64,000 nt of DNA from Adineta steineri (Eukaryota; Rotifera; Eurotatoria; Adinetida; Adinetidae), in contig CAJNOI010000010.1 of NCBI GenBank assembly GCA_905250115.1, positions 863,610 to 927,609 of the forward strand, given 5' to 3'. Made by a program: the position numbers and the translations under genes. The stretch's first letter is position 1; the number at the start of each line of letters is the position of its first letter. The notes beneath the pieces are model-generated. The model was not told where the DNA came from. It was given only the letters and a program-made list of their open reading frames with translations, and did not search any database. Of the stretch, positions 11,888 to 29,928 are shown in pieces.

Positions 11888-14467
11888 TCATGTTGAAAAA
11901 AGAAATGTTGCATATTTATTATGTTTTTGTGTCTGATCATCATACCATTTACACCAGTAACTATTTTTTGAATAATATGTCGAGAATATTCCTTCAATAT
12001 TTTCTTTCATTTCAATAAATGCATGATATTCATGTGGTCTTTTGATATGTTCTAATTTTAAACTGATTAAATTTGGTATTGAACTAAGAAGATCATTAAG
12101 AAATGGTAAATTCGTACGATAAACTTGCATTTGATATGTTGCAAATATTAAAGCAAAGATTTTAATATGAGAAAAATATGAGAAGAAATGTTCGGTGAGA
12201 CGTTCATTAAATTGTCGAACAGTTACACGACGAAGTCGAGCAAATGCGGATAGAATACGAGATTGTGTTTGTTGACTAACAATTGATATAATTTGCATTA
12301 AATAGAAATGATCTATATCAAGTTCAACAAGATTTGATGTAAGTAGGAAAAGTGGTTGAGGAATATGACATCCATGTTTAACACTATCACGAATGGTTAA
12401 TTTCTTTATACTATCTAAAAGAAAATATTTATATTTGATTAATATTCTGATGAACTTACTAAATTGAACATCATATTGATGTAATTCATTATCTTGCGGT
12501 GTAAGACTAAAAGTTGGAACTTGATAATTAATTGAATACAGTTTAATAAATGTTTCTTTGATTGATTTAAGTAATAATGAATTATAGATATTAATATGTA
12601 ATGTAAGATGTTTGATATTATTCCAATAACTGATGTTAATATTTTCTTTTTCATATTCAGCATAATAAATTTGATTAAAAAAATTTTTTTCAAATATTTC
12701 AAAATGTTTAAATGCATATGGTAAAGAAAATATTTGACCTATATCGTTTGATAGAACATATGCTATATTTTGACATAAATTTTTTTTTATTAAATATTTT
12801 GTATCGATGAAATCTGTTGTTAAATTCTTAAAACTTTCCGAAGTAATTAGACGAATGTAAAAATTAAATGTACGTAAATCATGGAGAAGATCGAAGAATT
12901 TCGATGAAAATGCTTCTGTTGAATGAAATGGCCATTGATAATCTTGAGTATAAATAAATAAATGTTCAATATGTTTATTAATTTCAAGAAGTAATCGTCG
13001 TAAATAGAATGATGGCATAAGTCCTTCATATTTGAATTGTTTTAAATTAGGAAGTGGTTCAAGAAGTGTTAAACTATTAGATATATCACGACCACGATCA
13101 TCGACATGTACATTACATTCGATTAGATTTGGTAAATAATAAAGTAGAGGAAGAAGATCTAAGAAAAAACGAAAAGTTAATCAATGCAATATTTCATTTT
13201 ATATTTACCATGATCAAATTTTAAATGAATAGTTAAATGAGTAATTGAATAACAGCCGGTCATTAAATGTTGCGCGAATACATATGGAACTTTACCTAAA
13301 AGAAATAACTTATGATTTGAGTGAAACATCAATGCTTTGTTATACAGAGATATGATGTCAGATAATAAAATTCGATTTTATCTGAAAAGTATGGGCATTC
13401 GGGAAACCTGTAACATCATTCAAACTCAAAAATTCTCAGGCATGTGATCAGGTTATCTTGTTAACACGTTTTTGATCTATATCACTTATTAAAATCTTCT
13501 AAAACGAATCTGTTTTCACGTTTTTTCTAGTAATACAGTTATCTTTTTAACCATCTTTACGCAAATTTCATGGCGAAAGCGACTAATTTTGATGTTTTTC
13601 AAAGGAAAAACGTGATTAAAGTGTTTTTTAAAATCCATGTATCGTTTGAATTAGTACTTCTTGTAGAGCATATCAAAAGCCTTAATTAAGAATTTGAACT
13701 ATGATATAATAGGACTAACAGTGCAGGATAAAATGTGGAAGGGAAATTATTTTAATTTGATGCAAGTATAAAGAGATCGAGCACTTTTGAGACTGAACAA
13801 TGCTAAAATATTTAAATGAGTTCTTATACGGAAGAGTGTATAGTAATATAGATAATCTTCATTTAAGTAAAAACTTTCCTTGTGCAATATGAAAATAATG
13901 AGGGCGTGTTCTATATGTCTTTATCGAAAAAAACATTTATTTCTTACCTGTAATTTTTAACTCTCTAACAGGTATATTTTGTACACAAAAAGGTATTTGT
14001 TCATTCCATCCTATTATTTCTTCATCCATAATTAAATTTATTTTATCAAACCATTGTAAACGATTATAATTAAGAAATTTTTCAAGAATTTCCGTAATAT
14101 TTTTTGGATCAATGAAATGAAGTTTAAGTGAATCAAGACGTAATAACTGATATTGATGAAAATAATCAATTTGTCCATAATAATAATCACTACCTAGTTC
14201 TAGTGATGTTATTGTTGATTTTAAATTTGGTAAAATATTCTTATGAAAAAGTTTATATGCTAAATAATTTGTATTATTTAAATGAAATTGTGTTAAACGA
14301 TAACCTGACTGAAGATAATAATAAATAATTAAACAAAAACGTTTGTTTAAATTAAAAAATGATATTAAAATTTCAATAGATGTTAAATAATCAAATATTG
14401 ACATTAATAATTCGGCACTTAAATCTTCTAAACATGATTTTTTTAATAAACTTTTCTTTTCACTCAT
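11888..14467 (-). CDS. F-box protein with leucine-rich C-terminal region
   Basis: The ATG at 14465-14467 is followed by an F-box (residues about 8-50: LEDLSAELLMSIFDYLTSIE, then FFNLNKRF). F-box proteins commonly couple Skp1/Cul1 ubiquitin ligases to substrates. Downstream is a long, poorly conserved stretch with leucine-rich periodicity (LPNLKSTITSLELGSD, LRLDSLKLHFID, TFNFYIRLI, LRRVTVRQFNE). This is the layout of a large bdelloid F-box family as I know it, and the target is unknown. Exon 1 (about 13947-14467) ends LKITG, and a long intron of about 650 bp follows. Then come an exon at about 13212-13297 and a large terminal exon. Within the last exon a perfect GTAAGT...TTTTAG intron of 45 nt (12417-12461) is a multiple of three and contains no stop, so whether it is removed cannot be told from sequence. 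A TTG in frame upstream of the ATG is not used. Confidence 0.8.
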
Positions 14468-16161
14468 TTTCGTTAAATTTAATAAATATATATTTTCAGC
14501 AATCAAAATTTATCTAACGATATCATCGCTTGATTGGGGATAGAAACGCGCGAAGGTCTCTTATTGAGATGTCATCAGTGTATGGTATACATCGATTTGA
14601 ATTATTAAAATAGTTTATATATCAAAAACAATGTATGGTATGTATTTTATTTTTAGATATGAAAACCACTAAAACTATTAATATTTAAAGGGTTAAAGTC
14701 AACAAGACTATTGTTAACTTTTATAAATACGACATTTCTGTTTTTTTACGTATGAAAATATAAAATGTATCAACAAGATTGATGATTCAACTATCATACA
14801 AAAAAATAGGATGTGAGTCATTTTTTTTGCGGCATATTATTTAACGACACAGGTGGTGAATTTGGGTGATAGAAGGAGAGAGTAAAGAAGCGATTACTCC
14901 ACTTTCAAAATATTTTTCATTACAGAACTGATTTGCATGTAATCAGTTTTTTATATCTACGAATATTCTTTTTAGATTCAAAACTATGAATGTATTTGTA
15001 TATAATCGAAAAAATAGTAAAATTAATGATGTGTGAAAATACTAGTTTGTTCGGATATAATTAAATTCACTTTAATAATTATTATATAAATAAAAAAATT
15101 TAAAGAATTTTGATTTGATAATATGTATATGCGTAGTTTGTTGTGCTTTTATTTTCATATGTTTTAAGATAAGACATATTTGAAGATGATGATGATGATA
15201 TTTTTGTGCGGTTAAAAGCTATTTATAACATTATATATTAACTATTAGTCTAAAGTCCAGTAAAAAATATTATTTTTCGATATAATTCAATTGCAGATCT
15301 GGTGATAAAAATTTCAATAATGAAATTATGATATAGCAAAAAATTGTCGCATTTTTTTTGTTGGAAAGATTACATCAATTGCGATCTTACTAATATTTTG
15401 CAAAAGTACAATGTTCTATAATAGCACGCATTCAAAACATGCTTTCTGAGTAATAATGAACTTTGTGCTTTGCATGTTAATTAACAGTTATGTCTCTGTT
15501 GATAGAGATACTTTCATCATCCGAAGCTTTTCATCCAAAGATAAGCTTGACAGGAATATTTTTTTTACCATGGAATTCATTTGATTATAAAACTCGTCTG
15601 TGACATATCGTCTATACTTAATAATCTTATATGTTTCTATATATATATATGATAATATAAACAATAAACATATATCTTCCAGTTCTAAAGTCCATTCTAT
15701 TTATACATATATATATCATAATTTACTATGCTGTCAAAAGAACTTCTATTCTTCCACTCATTTTTTACATATATTATACAATTAAATAACGTTTGTTCAT
15801 GTATTATTATTTACTATTTCATCATCTTTTTCTTCCTTAGTAATTTCTGTTTCTATTTCTTCCAACTATAAATCTTTTTCGATCACTAACTGAGCGCATG
15901 CTCTCCCTATTTTTCTTTCACACACACCTCTCTCAATGGGGGTGTGTTCTGTTCTGTTCTGTTAAAGGATGGGGCATGGTCCAACGCATGTTTCTTTCCT
16001 TTCTTTGCACGCTAGTTGCGCGTGATAGGCAACTAACACGGCGTATGACACGCACTCACTGCATGGAATATTTGAGTTTCTTTCTCTCGTATTACTTATT
16101 TGCACAGTTCAGACATACACATTAGTTAGCCACACCCGAACATTTATAAGGGTATATATTT
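14468..16161. promoter_or_regulatory. Divergent intergenic region, F-box gene and KLF gene
   Basis: About 1.7 kb separate two divergent genes. A perfect 8-bp inverted repeat AACTGATT / AATCAGTT with a 7-nt loop lies near 14936-14958. From about 15,890 to 16,130 the base composition becomes richer in G+C, with CACACCTC and repeated TTCTG units, before a TATA-like run at 16,142-16,158. This GC-richer patch is probably the promoter and 5' leader of the KLF gene. An open frame there (15898-16125) looks like leader sequence, not protein. Confidence 0.45.
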
Positions 16162-17528
16162 ATGATTCAACTCTCATCATCTATTTCGTCACTTAGTTTT
16201 AAAACGAATATAAAACAAGCCGAGGAAGTCTTATTACCAGAAGTTACATCCATTCTATATTCACAACAAAACAGTTCGATTAAAATAAATAATAACAATA
16301 TGAATACACAGGAAACAGATATTGTAAGTGTTGTTGATATTTATTTTAATTCAAATTTTTATTTATTTATTAAAAAAATTTAGACTCCGAGTGTTCAAGA
16401 TGCTGAATTATTATTATCCTTCAGTTCAAATGCACAGAAGCCTAGAAAACTGCATCCAAAATTTAGACCGGTAAATAAATAAAAATAATTTTTGTTTTTT
16501 TTACTCAGTAATACTTTTTTTTTATTTCAGTATTTACAGGAACCAACTAATACTTCTTTTTCTTCATTTAATAATTTAATATTATCAAATAACTCCGAAA
16601 ATATCACACGATCAGGTTCACTATCTTCTACGTCAGATGAATCATTATCGGATATCTCATCTACATCATGTACATCTCCATATTTATCATCGAATGATGA
16701 TAGTCAATCATCCATATATTCGTCAGCTACAACTACACAATCTTCTCCACCATTAACAAATAATATTACTGCTAATATTAATAATAATAATAATCAACAG
16801 GAATATCATGTACTTTATGTTAATCTCAATGGTGAATATGTTCCTGTTGCACAAACATCATTTTTAGTTCAAACAAAATCAGAAGCAACAGATAACAATT
16901 TATTATCATCAGATCGAAAAAAGAATTATACATGTACATTTAATGGTTGTGTAAAATCATATTTCAAATCATCTCATCTCAAAGCTCATATGCGTCTACA
17001 TACTGGTAGGTTGGAATTTATTATTCTCTAAACGACAGCTGTCTCAGATTTTTTCGTCATCCTATTTTTTTAAAAAAGAAAAAAAATTGGTATATAGATT
17101 ACTATCCCTCTCAATATGACACTGATTCTAATATTAGTTTACTATTACCAATAAATGACGTCAAACGAAAGGAAAGATAAGTGTACCTCCTATTTTCTCT
17201 TTCTTTCGAACGGAGAACGTACTCCGAAACACGATTATTTAAAAGGAAAAAAAAACAACGACGTATTATAACTATATATAGCTTTTGTTGATTTCATTTT
17301 TATCTGTTATTTTTTATTTTATTTTATCTAGGTGAAAAACCATTTTCATGTTCGTGGGCGAATTGCGACAAAACATTTGCGCGGTCGGATGAATTAAGTA
17401 GACATCGACGAACACATACCGGCGAAAAAAAACATGTTTGTATCGTATGTCAAAAAGCCTTTATGAGAAGTGATCATTTAGCTAAACATCAAAAACGTCA
17501 TGCAAAAACAATATTATCATCATCTTGA
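16162..17528 (+). CDS. Krueppel-like transcription factor, KLF10/11 (TIEG) type
   Basis: Four exons (16162-16323, 16384-16470, 16531-17005, 17332-17528) give about 306 residues. The C-terminus holds three C2H2 fingers with the KLF spacing C-X4-C / C-X4-C / C-X2-C. Finger 1 has [16 protein letters not shown], finger 2 has [16 protein letters not shown] and finger 3 has [30 protein letters not shown] and RSDHLAKH are the GC-box-reading helices of the SP/KLF family. [10 protein letters not shown] and the CSW of finger 2 place it closest to KLF10/11. The N-terminal 220 residues are Ser/Thr/Asn-rich (a long Ser run near 16590-16740) with the short element [12 protein letters not shown] in exon 2, which might be a co-repressor-binding helix; that is inference. 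The third intron (326 bp) splits finger 1 from finger 2 inside the HTGEKP linker. The protein ends 12 residues after the last finger (stop 17526-17528). A start at the later Met of MNTQETDI is possible. Confidence 0.88.
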
Positions 17529-17905
17529 TAAAACGAAAATAACATTGATTAATTTGTATATATTTTTATTGTCAACACAGAAACATATTTCTTTGCTATA
17601 TTATTGACTAGTCAAACGAAACATACGATGGATATATATGTTATATAGACTAGAGAAAAATTGTTTTTTTTTCGACTTTATTTTGCCATTGTATGTGTCT
17701 GATTATGTATATTTTGTTTAATTTGTGAAACATAAATACTTGTTTCCGTTTTATATATAAAGTTAAAGATCAGTAAAAAAATATTAATGAATTTATTTTC
17801 TAAATCTACAAGGCAATTTGATTCAATAAGATTATATGAATCTGTTACTTTTTAAAAACAGATTTTATTTTTATTAACAAAAAACATTAATAAGAACAAT
17901 ATAAA
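17529..17905. terminator. Convergent 3' regions of the KLF and DNAAF11 genes
   Basis: These 377 bp lie between two stop codons facing each other and must hold both 3' UTRs. The sequence is T-rich with no clear coding potential. No perfect AATAAA hexamer was picked out for the KLF gene; a CATAAATA near 17731 is a candidate variant. Confidence 0.5.
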
Positions 17906-19966
17906 TTAAATTAAAGGAGGTACATCTGGATCATCAACGAAATCAACTGAATTTTCTCGTTCTTTTGGTGAAATTGTTTTAGCTTTTAATTCAGCATTTT
18001 TCTTATTTTGTTTTACAATTTGAGTATAATCAACAGTTGATGAAGGATCTTTACCAAGTTCAAGATAAGTTGATGTTGCAGTACTTGAATAAAAGAAAAC
18101 AAAAAATGATAGAATTTATAAGAACAATGAAATATTACGTACGGTTTTTTATCTTCAGTTTTATTCTCTTTTTGTGATTTTGTTTCAATCGAAATATTTG
18201 AGTTTTTTATATGGATCTTAAGAGAAAAAAATGTAGAAGAATGTTGAATGAATCATTATACATACTTTGGGCATTTTAATTACTAAATGTCCAGTTGTTT
18301 TCGATCGTTCGGCTACTGAAAGTGTTGTATTCACTTCTTCTGGTAAGGCCAATTGTAAAACCTTTGAATCAAGTAAAATTATAAGAAAAAATGATTGTTC
18401 ATATGATCATACTTTTCCTTTAATGGTAATACGAATATAAGTAGGTTGAACATCGACATCAACTAGTGATGTATCCATATGACGAAAAACAGAAACATCA
18501 AGAATAACATATCGATCATCATCACTTTCATACATTTTAAAATCAACTCTAAAAAACATATTATATTATATTTTAAGACTGATAAAATGAAAAGTGATGA
18601 TATACTTTGGTTCATTACAATTAAGTGGACGACCATCATCACCAATATATTGACGAACAGGTTTTGGTTCGGGTTTCGTTCTTCAAACAGATAAATTAAA
18701 TGAGATTATCATATTTTTGAATACAAACTCTGTTGACTCATGTTCACGTTTCTTTTTCATCGTTTCATGCGATTCTATACGTGATTCTGGTGTATATTCC
18801 GATTGTCTTTCCCAAAAACTGCAAATTTAAATTAATCAAAAAGTCATTTTCTTTCGCCTAAAACAATATTTTAATACTTTTCATCAGCATCACGTTCTGG
18901 TTTTGTACGTGCATATTCATTTACTTGATTTTTCTAAAGAGAAACGATATTTATATTAAAAAAAGGGTAAAATCTAATGTATATTACTCGTTTTTCTGCG
19001 TACTGTTTATCCAGTTCTTCAATCCGCTTGGAAATCTTATCATATTTCTAAAACAAAATGTGATAAATTAATTATTAAATAAAATTAAACGAGAAGAACA
19101 CTAAAACTATTAATTATCTAACAGTTATATTTTCTTGTTACTGTTGATAATTAAACTTTGCGTGTTAACTTACTTGTAATGCTAAAATTCGGTCAGTCTT
19201 TGTAATTTCAACCCCATCTAATTTCTAGAAATAAAACCTTTAACATAATATTTTATATCTCAAATAAACAGATTAACTAACTTGTAATTGTGGTAATGTA
19301 GCAATAACATAATCACGATAACCTTCATGATCTGCACATGGATTACCAGTTAAATATCTAGATATTATTCGAAATGATTGTAAAATGTAAATTAAATAAC
19401 TTACAAATCTGCTAGATGCATATTATCACGAAGATTTTCAACACATGATAATGTACCAATAAAATTTAATGTTAGATCAAGTTTATTTAATGATTCACAT
19501 CCTAAAGGATTGTTTTAGATAAAAATATTCATTGTATATTTATATTTACCAGAAAGATTTTCAATATATTCAATATTATTTAAAGCTAAGTTGATATATT
19601 CTAATTTTTTTAGTCGACTAACATTTTCTTTATAAAAATAAAATGAATATATAAATAAAAATTGTATTTAAAAAAATCTACCGATTTTTGAAATAAGATT
19701 GCTTTGTAAATAAAGAATTCGTAATTCTCGACACCATTTATCCAAATATTCAATTCTATAAATAATAAAAAATAGGATTATTACTAAACATAAATTAAAT
19801 CTTACTTTTCAATATCTTGTTGATGAAGCGATACTTCTTCGAGTGTTGTCAATTCTCCTTCATTATGTTCTGCTCGTTTTCGTATTAAACTTTCCGTAAC
19901 TAGAAAAAATATTTAAACTTCATTTATAATCTATTGTAGTCGGGTGTTACACGTACTGAAAACCAT
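17906..19966 (-). CDS. DNAAF11: Dynein axonemal assembly factor 11 (LRRC6/tilB)
   Basis: DNAAF11 is a cytoplasmic factor for pre-assembly of ciliary outer and inner dynein arms. The N-terminus has LRRs ([29 protein letters not shown], then [10 protein letters not shown]- and NPCADH-like repeats). A coiled, Lys/Glu-rich middle ([10 protein letters not shown]) and a CS/p23-like beta region ([13 protein letters not shown] and GHLVIKMPK-type strands) follow. The protein ends DDPDVPPLI, as vertebrate LRRC6 ends in PEVPPLI. About ten short introns are present. The start is reconstructed from a 10-nt first exon at 19957-19966 (ATGGTTTTCA), followed by the donor GTACGT and an acceptor just before TTACGGAAAG near 19900. 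Joining them gives [16 protein letters not shown], which lines up with MGWITEDLIRRNAEHN of the human protein. No other upstream ATG does this. The coiled-coil and CS regions are as expected for the family. Confidence 0.9.
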
Positions 19967-21756
19967 GCTTAATACTTTTTATTTTTATAAACTAATACAC
20001 GTGGTAAGTGACAAACGCTATAAATTATAATAAAAATCTACATCACTTAGCAGTAGCCACCATCTCAAATATATATAAAATTAAAATCTAGATGTCGCAA
20101 AGTAACATTAACACGCCTGAATGATTTCGGTTATCTTTGTTTTTGATTTCATTGACGTGAACTATGTAATCAGCATAACTGAATAACTTTTTAGAGTTAT
20201 TCCAATTGAACAGTTTCATATTTATGTATTCGAAACAGATAACAATATGGAAATTCAGCAATTTTGTCTAAATGTGTTAACCTGTTTCGATACATTATTT
20301 TATAAAAAATCCGAGTTGACCATTGTATATTTAATATGAACGATCATAAGCAAGTAAGATAATTTCCTTTATATTTAATAGAGAATAATATTTTACTTTA
20401 TTTTTATTAGCTTCAACGAAGAGATCATTCATATGCTGGTATCTATCTTATTAACAGCTTACATTCATATGTATTGAACGTAAGACCAATTATCTTGTAA
20501 CATTTCAAAATGAAGCTTTCAAACACGCATTACTTTTTATATATTAGCAATTTATTGTGAGATAAAAATATGCATCTTTTATCAGACATTGCCTTTATTT
20601 ATGCTTTTAACGGTCAACATTTCCTAATAATTAAATATCTTTTGTTAGAAAAATATATTGTTTTTTTCAAAATTCATATTTTGTATTTTGTTCGTTTTCA
20701 TATTATGTGTCAAGGCAAACAAGAGTTTAATCTCTTTTCTCTATATGTACTTCGGTATTTGTCTGCGCGTTCGGTACTAATAATTTTTGATGTTTTTCCT
20801 TTTCTGTGTGAGGCTACAGAATGTTGTAAATGTTACATAAAACATGACGAATATTCAATTGGCAAGGCATTTCTTTTGAAGAATAAAGTATACATATATA
20901 TCAAATCTTATACCGCTCTATACTGGGCCTGAAATCGTCACAATATCATAGATTATAATACATCAGATTTTACATATTTATTTTTGCCTGTTATATTTCA
21001 AATCAAGCAGTTGTTCACATGATTGTATAAAAATCTCTGATATATATAATATTCAATGATCTGATAAAGATATAAATGAATTTTTAGTTACACAGAATTT
21101 CGAAAATAAATATAGTCAATAAAACAAATGAGATCATAACTTACATCTTAAAGAGTTAAATTACATTTTTTCGAAATTTAGAATAAAATATTTTTTGATT
21201 TTGTTGTTCTGAATACTTTGGCAATAGAAAAATTATGTGATATCTTTTAAAAGTAAGTTTCACAATGATGATGTATGTGCTCTGAGAAATCAACCTAAGA
21301 AAAATAATATATTTTAGTTATAATCAAAACTCATTGATATATATGTTAGCAAATAAAGTAGTTACATTTATCTTCATCTTAGATCGATGTCAAATGCAAA
21401 ATTTCACCTGGAAACAATTTATTAAATATGATTTAATTCTTTTTGATGATCCATTCATTATTCTTTTCTTTTCACAAAAGAGTCTCTAACGAGAAAATCT
21501 AATTCATTTACTAGTGACTCTTTTAGAATCGTCGGTATACGATGTACAGACAATAGGAAAATAGAGAAAACACGAACAAAAAACATACGAAATATACACT
21601 AATCATTGAGTAGAAAAAAAGGTTTAAATAAAATTAAACAAAATATATGACCTATTGTCTTCAGCTTAATTTTCATTTGTTTTCACATTTATAATAAAAT
21701 CATTTTTATAAGTGAGCACTGGGAGCAACCAAAATTTTCTTTTGAATTAGTGAAGA
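19967..21756. other. Intergenic region, DNAAF11 to SLC25A51
   Basis: About 1.8 kb of AT-rich DNA contain the DNAAF11 promoter side and the 3' flank of the carrier gene. One ATG-initiated frame of 120 codons (20570-20932, +) is hydrophobic and Cys-containing but matches nothing I know. I leave it uncalled. No RNA gene was recognised. Confidence 0.5.
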
Positions 21757-22671
21757 TCAATTATCATAATACATAACATTCTGTAATGTTGTTAAATAAT
21801 ATTCATAGGTACTATTAATAATTCCCCATGATACAAGACTACGAATAAAATTCCATTTTGCACCAATATAAAATTCTTTTAATGAATTGCCTCGTTGTTC
21901 ATAAACGGATCGAAATATATTTAATGGTCGATCATGACGACCACCAAGTTCGGATTGTTGTATATTTTTTAAAACATTAATTGGATATGTGAATGTTGAT
22001 AACAATGCACCTAATAAACCACCACTTAAAAAATCATAGATTGAGTGCTGCAAACCAGTCGATGCTTCTGGTAATAAATCTTTTACGGGTTTTCGACATG
22101 CAAAAAATATTACATTTGATACACTGTTGCGTATTAAAATTAATGTTGCTCCACGATAATATTCTATAATACCATAATGTTTGTACATCAACATAAAGGC
22201 ATGTGAACCATTACGTATAACTGTGTTATATTTTGGTGTTTGAAGTAAAACTTGTGCTCGTTCTAATGGTGTTAAAATAGCTTCTGTAGTACCAGCTAAA
22301 GCTGAAGCAATAGGTTGATGATACCAATGATCTTTTTTTGAAAATGATTGTAAAATATGTAGATAATGTGCATTAGCACCGAACATAATACTTAAAGAAA
22401 ATGTTTTTTGTAATAATGGTAATGTCATACCACGATAAAGAACAAGAAAACCTTCATCTTTCAGTTGTTGAAATGCATCAACCGTTTTAAGACGATAGAT
22501 TTGTTGTCGGAAAATTAATTTGTTAACTGGATAAGTTAATAATATATTGGTTGCTGATGAAAGAAAACCGGCAATATATTCAGGTGAACGTTGTTTAAAT
22601 TTAGATGAGATTTGTTGTCGTCTTGAATTCATAGGAACAAAATGTACTATTTGTTCCTTTTCATAACTCAT
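21757..22671 (-). CDS. SLC25A51: Mitochondrial carrier, SLC25A51/52 (NAD+ transporter) type
   Basis: This is a mitochondrial inner-membrane carrier. Vertebrate SLC25A51 imports NAD+, and this homologue probably does the same. It is a single exon of 304 codons from the ATG at 22669-22671 (MSYEKEQIVHFVP). Six membrane helices fall in three repeats. The family-specific segments are clear: YPVNKLIFRQQIYRLKT (human FPIQKVLFRQQLYGIKT), DEGFLVLYRGMTLPLLQKT, LAGTTEAILTPLERAQVLLQ, YYRGATLILIRNSVSNVIFF, FLSGGLLGALLSTFTYPINV and RSLVSWGIINSTYEYYL. The Px[DE]xx[KR] signatures appear in the divergent forms of this subfamily (YPVNKL, TPLERA, YPINVL). An open frame continues five codons upstream to a TTG, which I do not take as the start. 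CTTCTAG at 22692 may mark a leader splice acceptor. The gene lies about 150 bp downstream of the CYFIP stop on the same strand. Confidence 0.93.
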   Translation of the reverse strand: MSYEKEQIVHFVPMNSRRQQISSKFKQRSPEYIAGFLSSATNILLTYPVNKLIFRQQIYRLKTVDAFQQLKDEGFLVLYRGMTLPLLQKTFSLSIMFGANAHYLHILQSFSKKDHWYHQPIASALAGTTEAILTPLERAQVLLQTPKYNTVIRNGSHAFMLMYKHYGIIEYYRGATLILIRNSVSNVIFFACRKPVKDLLPEASTGLQHSIYDFLSGGLLGALLSTFTYPINVLKNIQQSELGGRHDRPLNIFRSVYEQRGNSLKEFYIGAKWNFIRSLVSWGIINSTYEYYLTTLQNVMYYDN

Positions 22672-22823
22672 GATGGTAGAAGACAACCATCTAGAAGTAC
22701 ACAGAAAAGATATTTATTTTTGTCGAATTTGAATTACAAAGAACGAAAGAAAACACACGCACACAACAATATTTGTATATACATTAAAAAAAAATGATTA
22801 GATCAGTGATAAAGAGAGAGAGA

Positions 22824-28507
<5,684 letters not shown>

Positions 28508-29348
28508 TTTGAGCAACACAAATAAAAATCAGTCAAGATTATGTTGTCAGTCAGCACGTGTTGAACGCCACAACAATAAAATAAGTAGAGTATTTCTTAT
28601 TGGATAAAGGAAAATTCAATAAAAAAATTGTTTCTGCATAGCGAAAGAAATAAGTGACATCTATTGGATAACTAGCTAGAAGTTGTGACTCGATTCAAAT
28701 AATAAATATATTTTCATGAGTAAACGAAGCAGCAAAAGGTCCTCTACAAAATTTGTATATAGATATGAACAATCTTCATTCTAGCCTCAAAAGTTGGATC
28801 TTACAAAAAAATGCAACGATTGATGAATGAATATGATTTGCTCTATTTAAATTATTTATACTGTGGCTTATTCTTAGTATGAAGGGTCCATTACATTTCA
28901 GATATTGCTTTTATTAATTCACGATTCCTTTTGAAGTATGAACTAATATTGATTATTAGACTCTCATCACTATGAAAAGAAAGATAAATACCGCCTTTCT
29001 ATTGAATCAACAGAATAAGTTATGCTTTTCCAAATATCTATTATAAAAATGAAAAATACTCATGCACGGAAACAGTAGTATCATATATGTTAGATCATTA
29101 TCTTATTTTAAAAATTATTAAATTAAAGATGACACGCATGTCTGCATATGGGCACATTCTAAGTTATAGATACAGTCGTTTGAAAGACTGAAATTAATTA
29201 ATATTATATATAGATAAATGCAAGCATTTACTTTTTTTTATAATACAATTCATAAATAAATAGAATCCTTACAAAATAAAACATTTTCTTTCTTTTTTTC
29301 GAAAACTTTTATATTCGTTTTATCCGTTATTTTTAACAAAAACATTAT

Positions 29349-29404
29349 TCAATACATTTGTCTACGATTGAACTATAGAAGTATAGTTCGTGTGAATGTA
29401 TTGA
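29349..29404. repeat. Imperfect palindrome / hairpin of about 56 bp
   Basis: Outer arms TCAATACATT (29349-29358) and AATGTATTGA (about 29395-29404) are complementary. An inner stem GAACTATA / TATAGTTC has a 4-nt loop GAAG. The asymmetric internal bulge gives it the look of a short hairpin RNA precursor or a degraded foldback element. Transcription is unknown. Confidence 0.5.
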
Positions 29405-29688
29405 TGAACAACTTAATGAAACTACATGTGATTTTACACTAGAATATATTAAATAAAAAAAGTTGATAAAAGTCCACGAAAAAATTTTTTTACTTAAGAA
29501 ATGACACGAGAGATTATTTTTACTCTTTTGATTTTTTTTCTTTTTTTACATCTCAATAAATCATAGCCAACGAATGTTCTACTTTTCTTTTTTTATTTAT
29601 TCTTTATTTAATAAGTAATATTTTATTCATACACTGCGTTTTTTCAAATATTTTACCACCCGTTCTCATTCATCGAACGTACAAAAAA

Positions 29689-29723
29689 AGAATTATTTTG
29701 CTAAAACTTGCTAAAATAATTCT
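29689..29723. repeat. Short inverted repeat (hairpin), 13-14 bp arms
   Basis: The left arm AGAATTATTTTGC (29689-29701) pairs with the right arm GCTAAAATAATTCT (29710-29723) except for one bulged base. An 8-nt loop separates the arms. It lies about 200 bp upstream of the chimeric gene start. Confidence 0.5.
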
Positions 29724-29928
29724 ATTGTTTACTTACATAAGTTTGCAGACGATTCTGTTTTTGTTCTATAATACATTATATATAAAAATCATTAGAAACA
29801 TGTAAATGTTAGCATTCACTTATAGGCATTGTTGTACAAACATATTTTAATTTTTTAATCTTACTTACGTTAGCTAAAAGCATACATACATTAAAAATAC
29901 AACAAAGTAATAGTATAGAATAAACTGA

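Larger units (their letters stand above)
28508..29928. promoter_or_regulatory. Divergent intergenic region, CYFIP and the ERICH3/ART chimera
   Basis: About 1.4 kb between two divergent genes. It contains two hairpin-forming inverted repeats (29349-29404 and 29689-29723), listed separately. Poly-T tracts (29280-29320, 29510-29550, 29580-29600) are abundant. No open frame with family resemblance was found. Confidence 0.5.

Noticed and set aside
15898-16125. 75-codon frame ahead of the KLF gene
   Set aside because: It lies in the GC-richer leader/promoter region, is not in frame with the KLF protein and has no recognisable domain. A regulatory upstream frame is possible but unsupported.
20570-20932. 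ATG-initiated 120-codon frame (+)
   Set aside because: Hydrophobic, no family resemblance and no splice or neighbour support. Frames of this length occur by chance in intergenic DNA.
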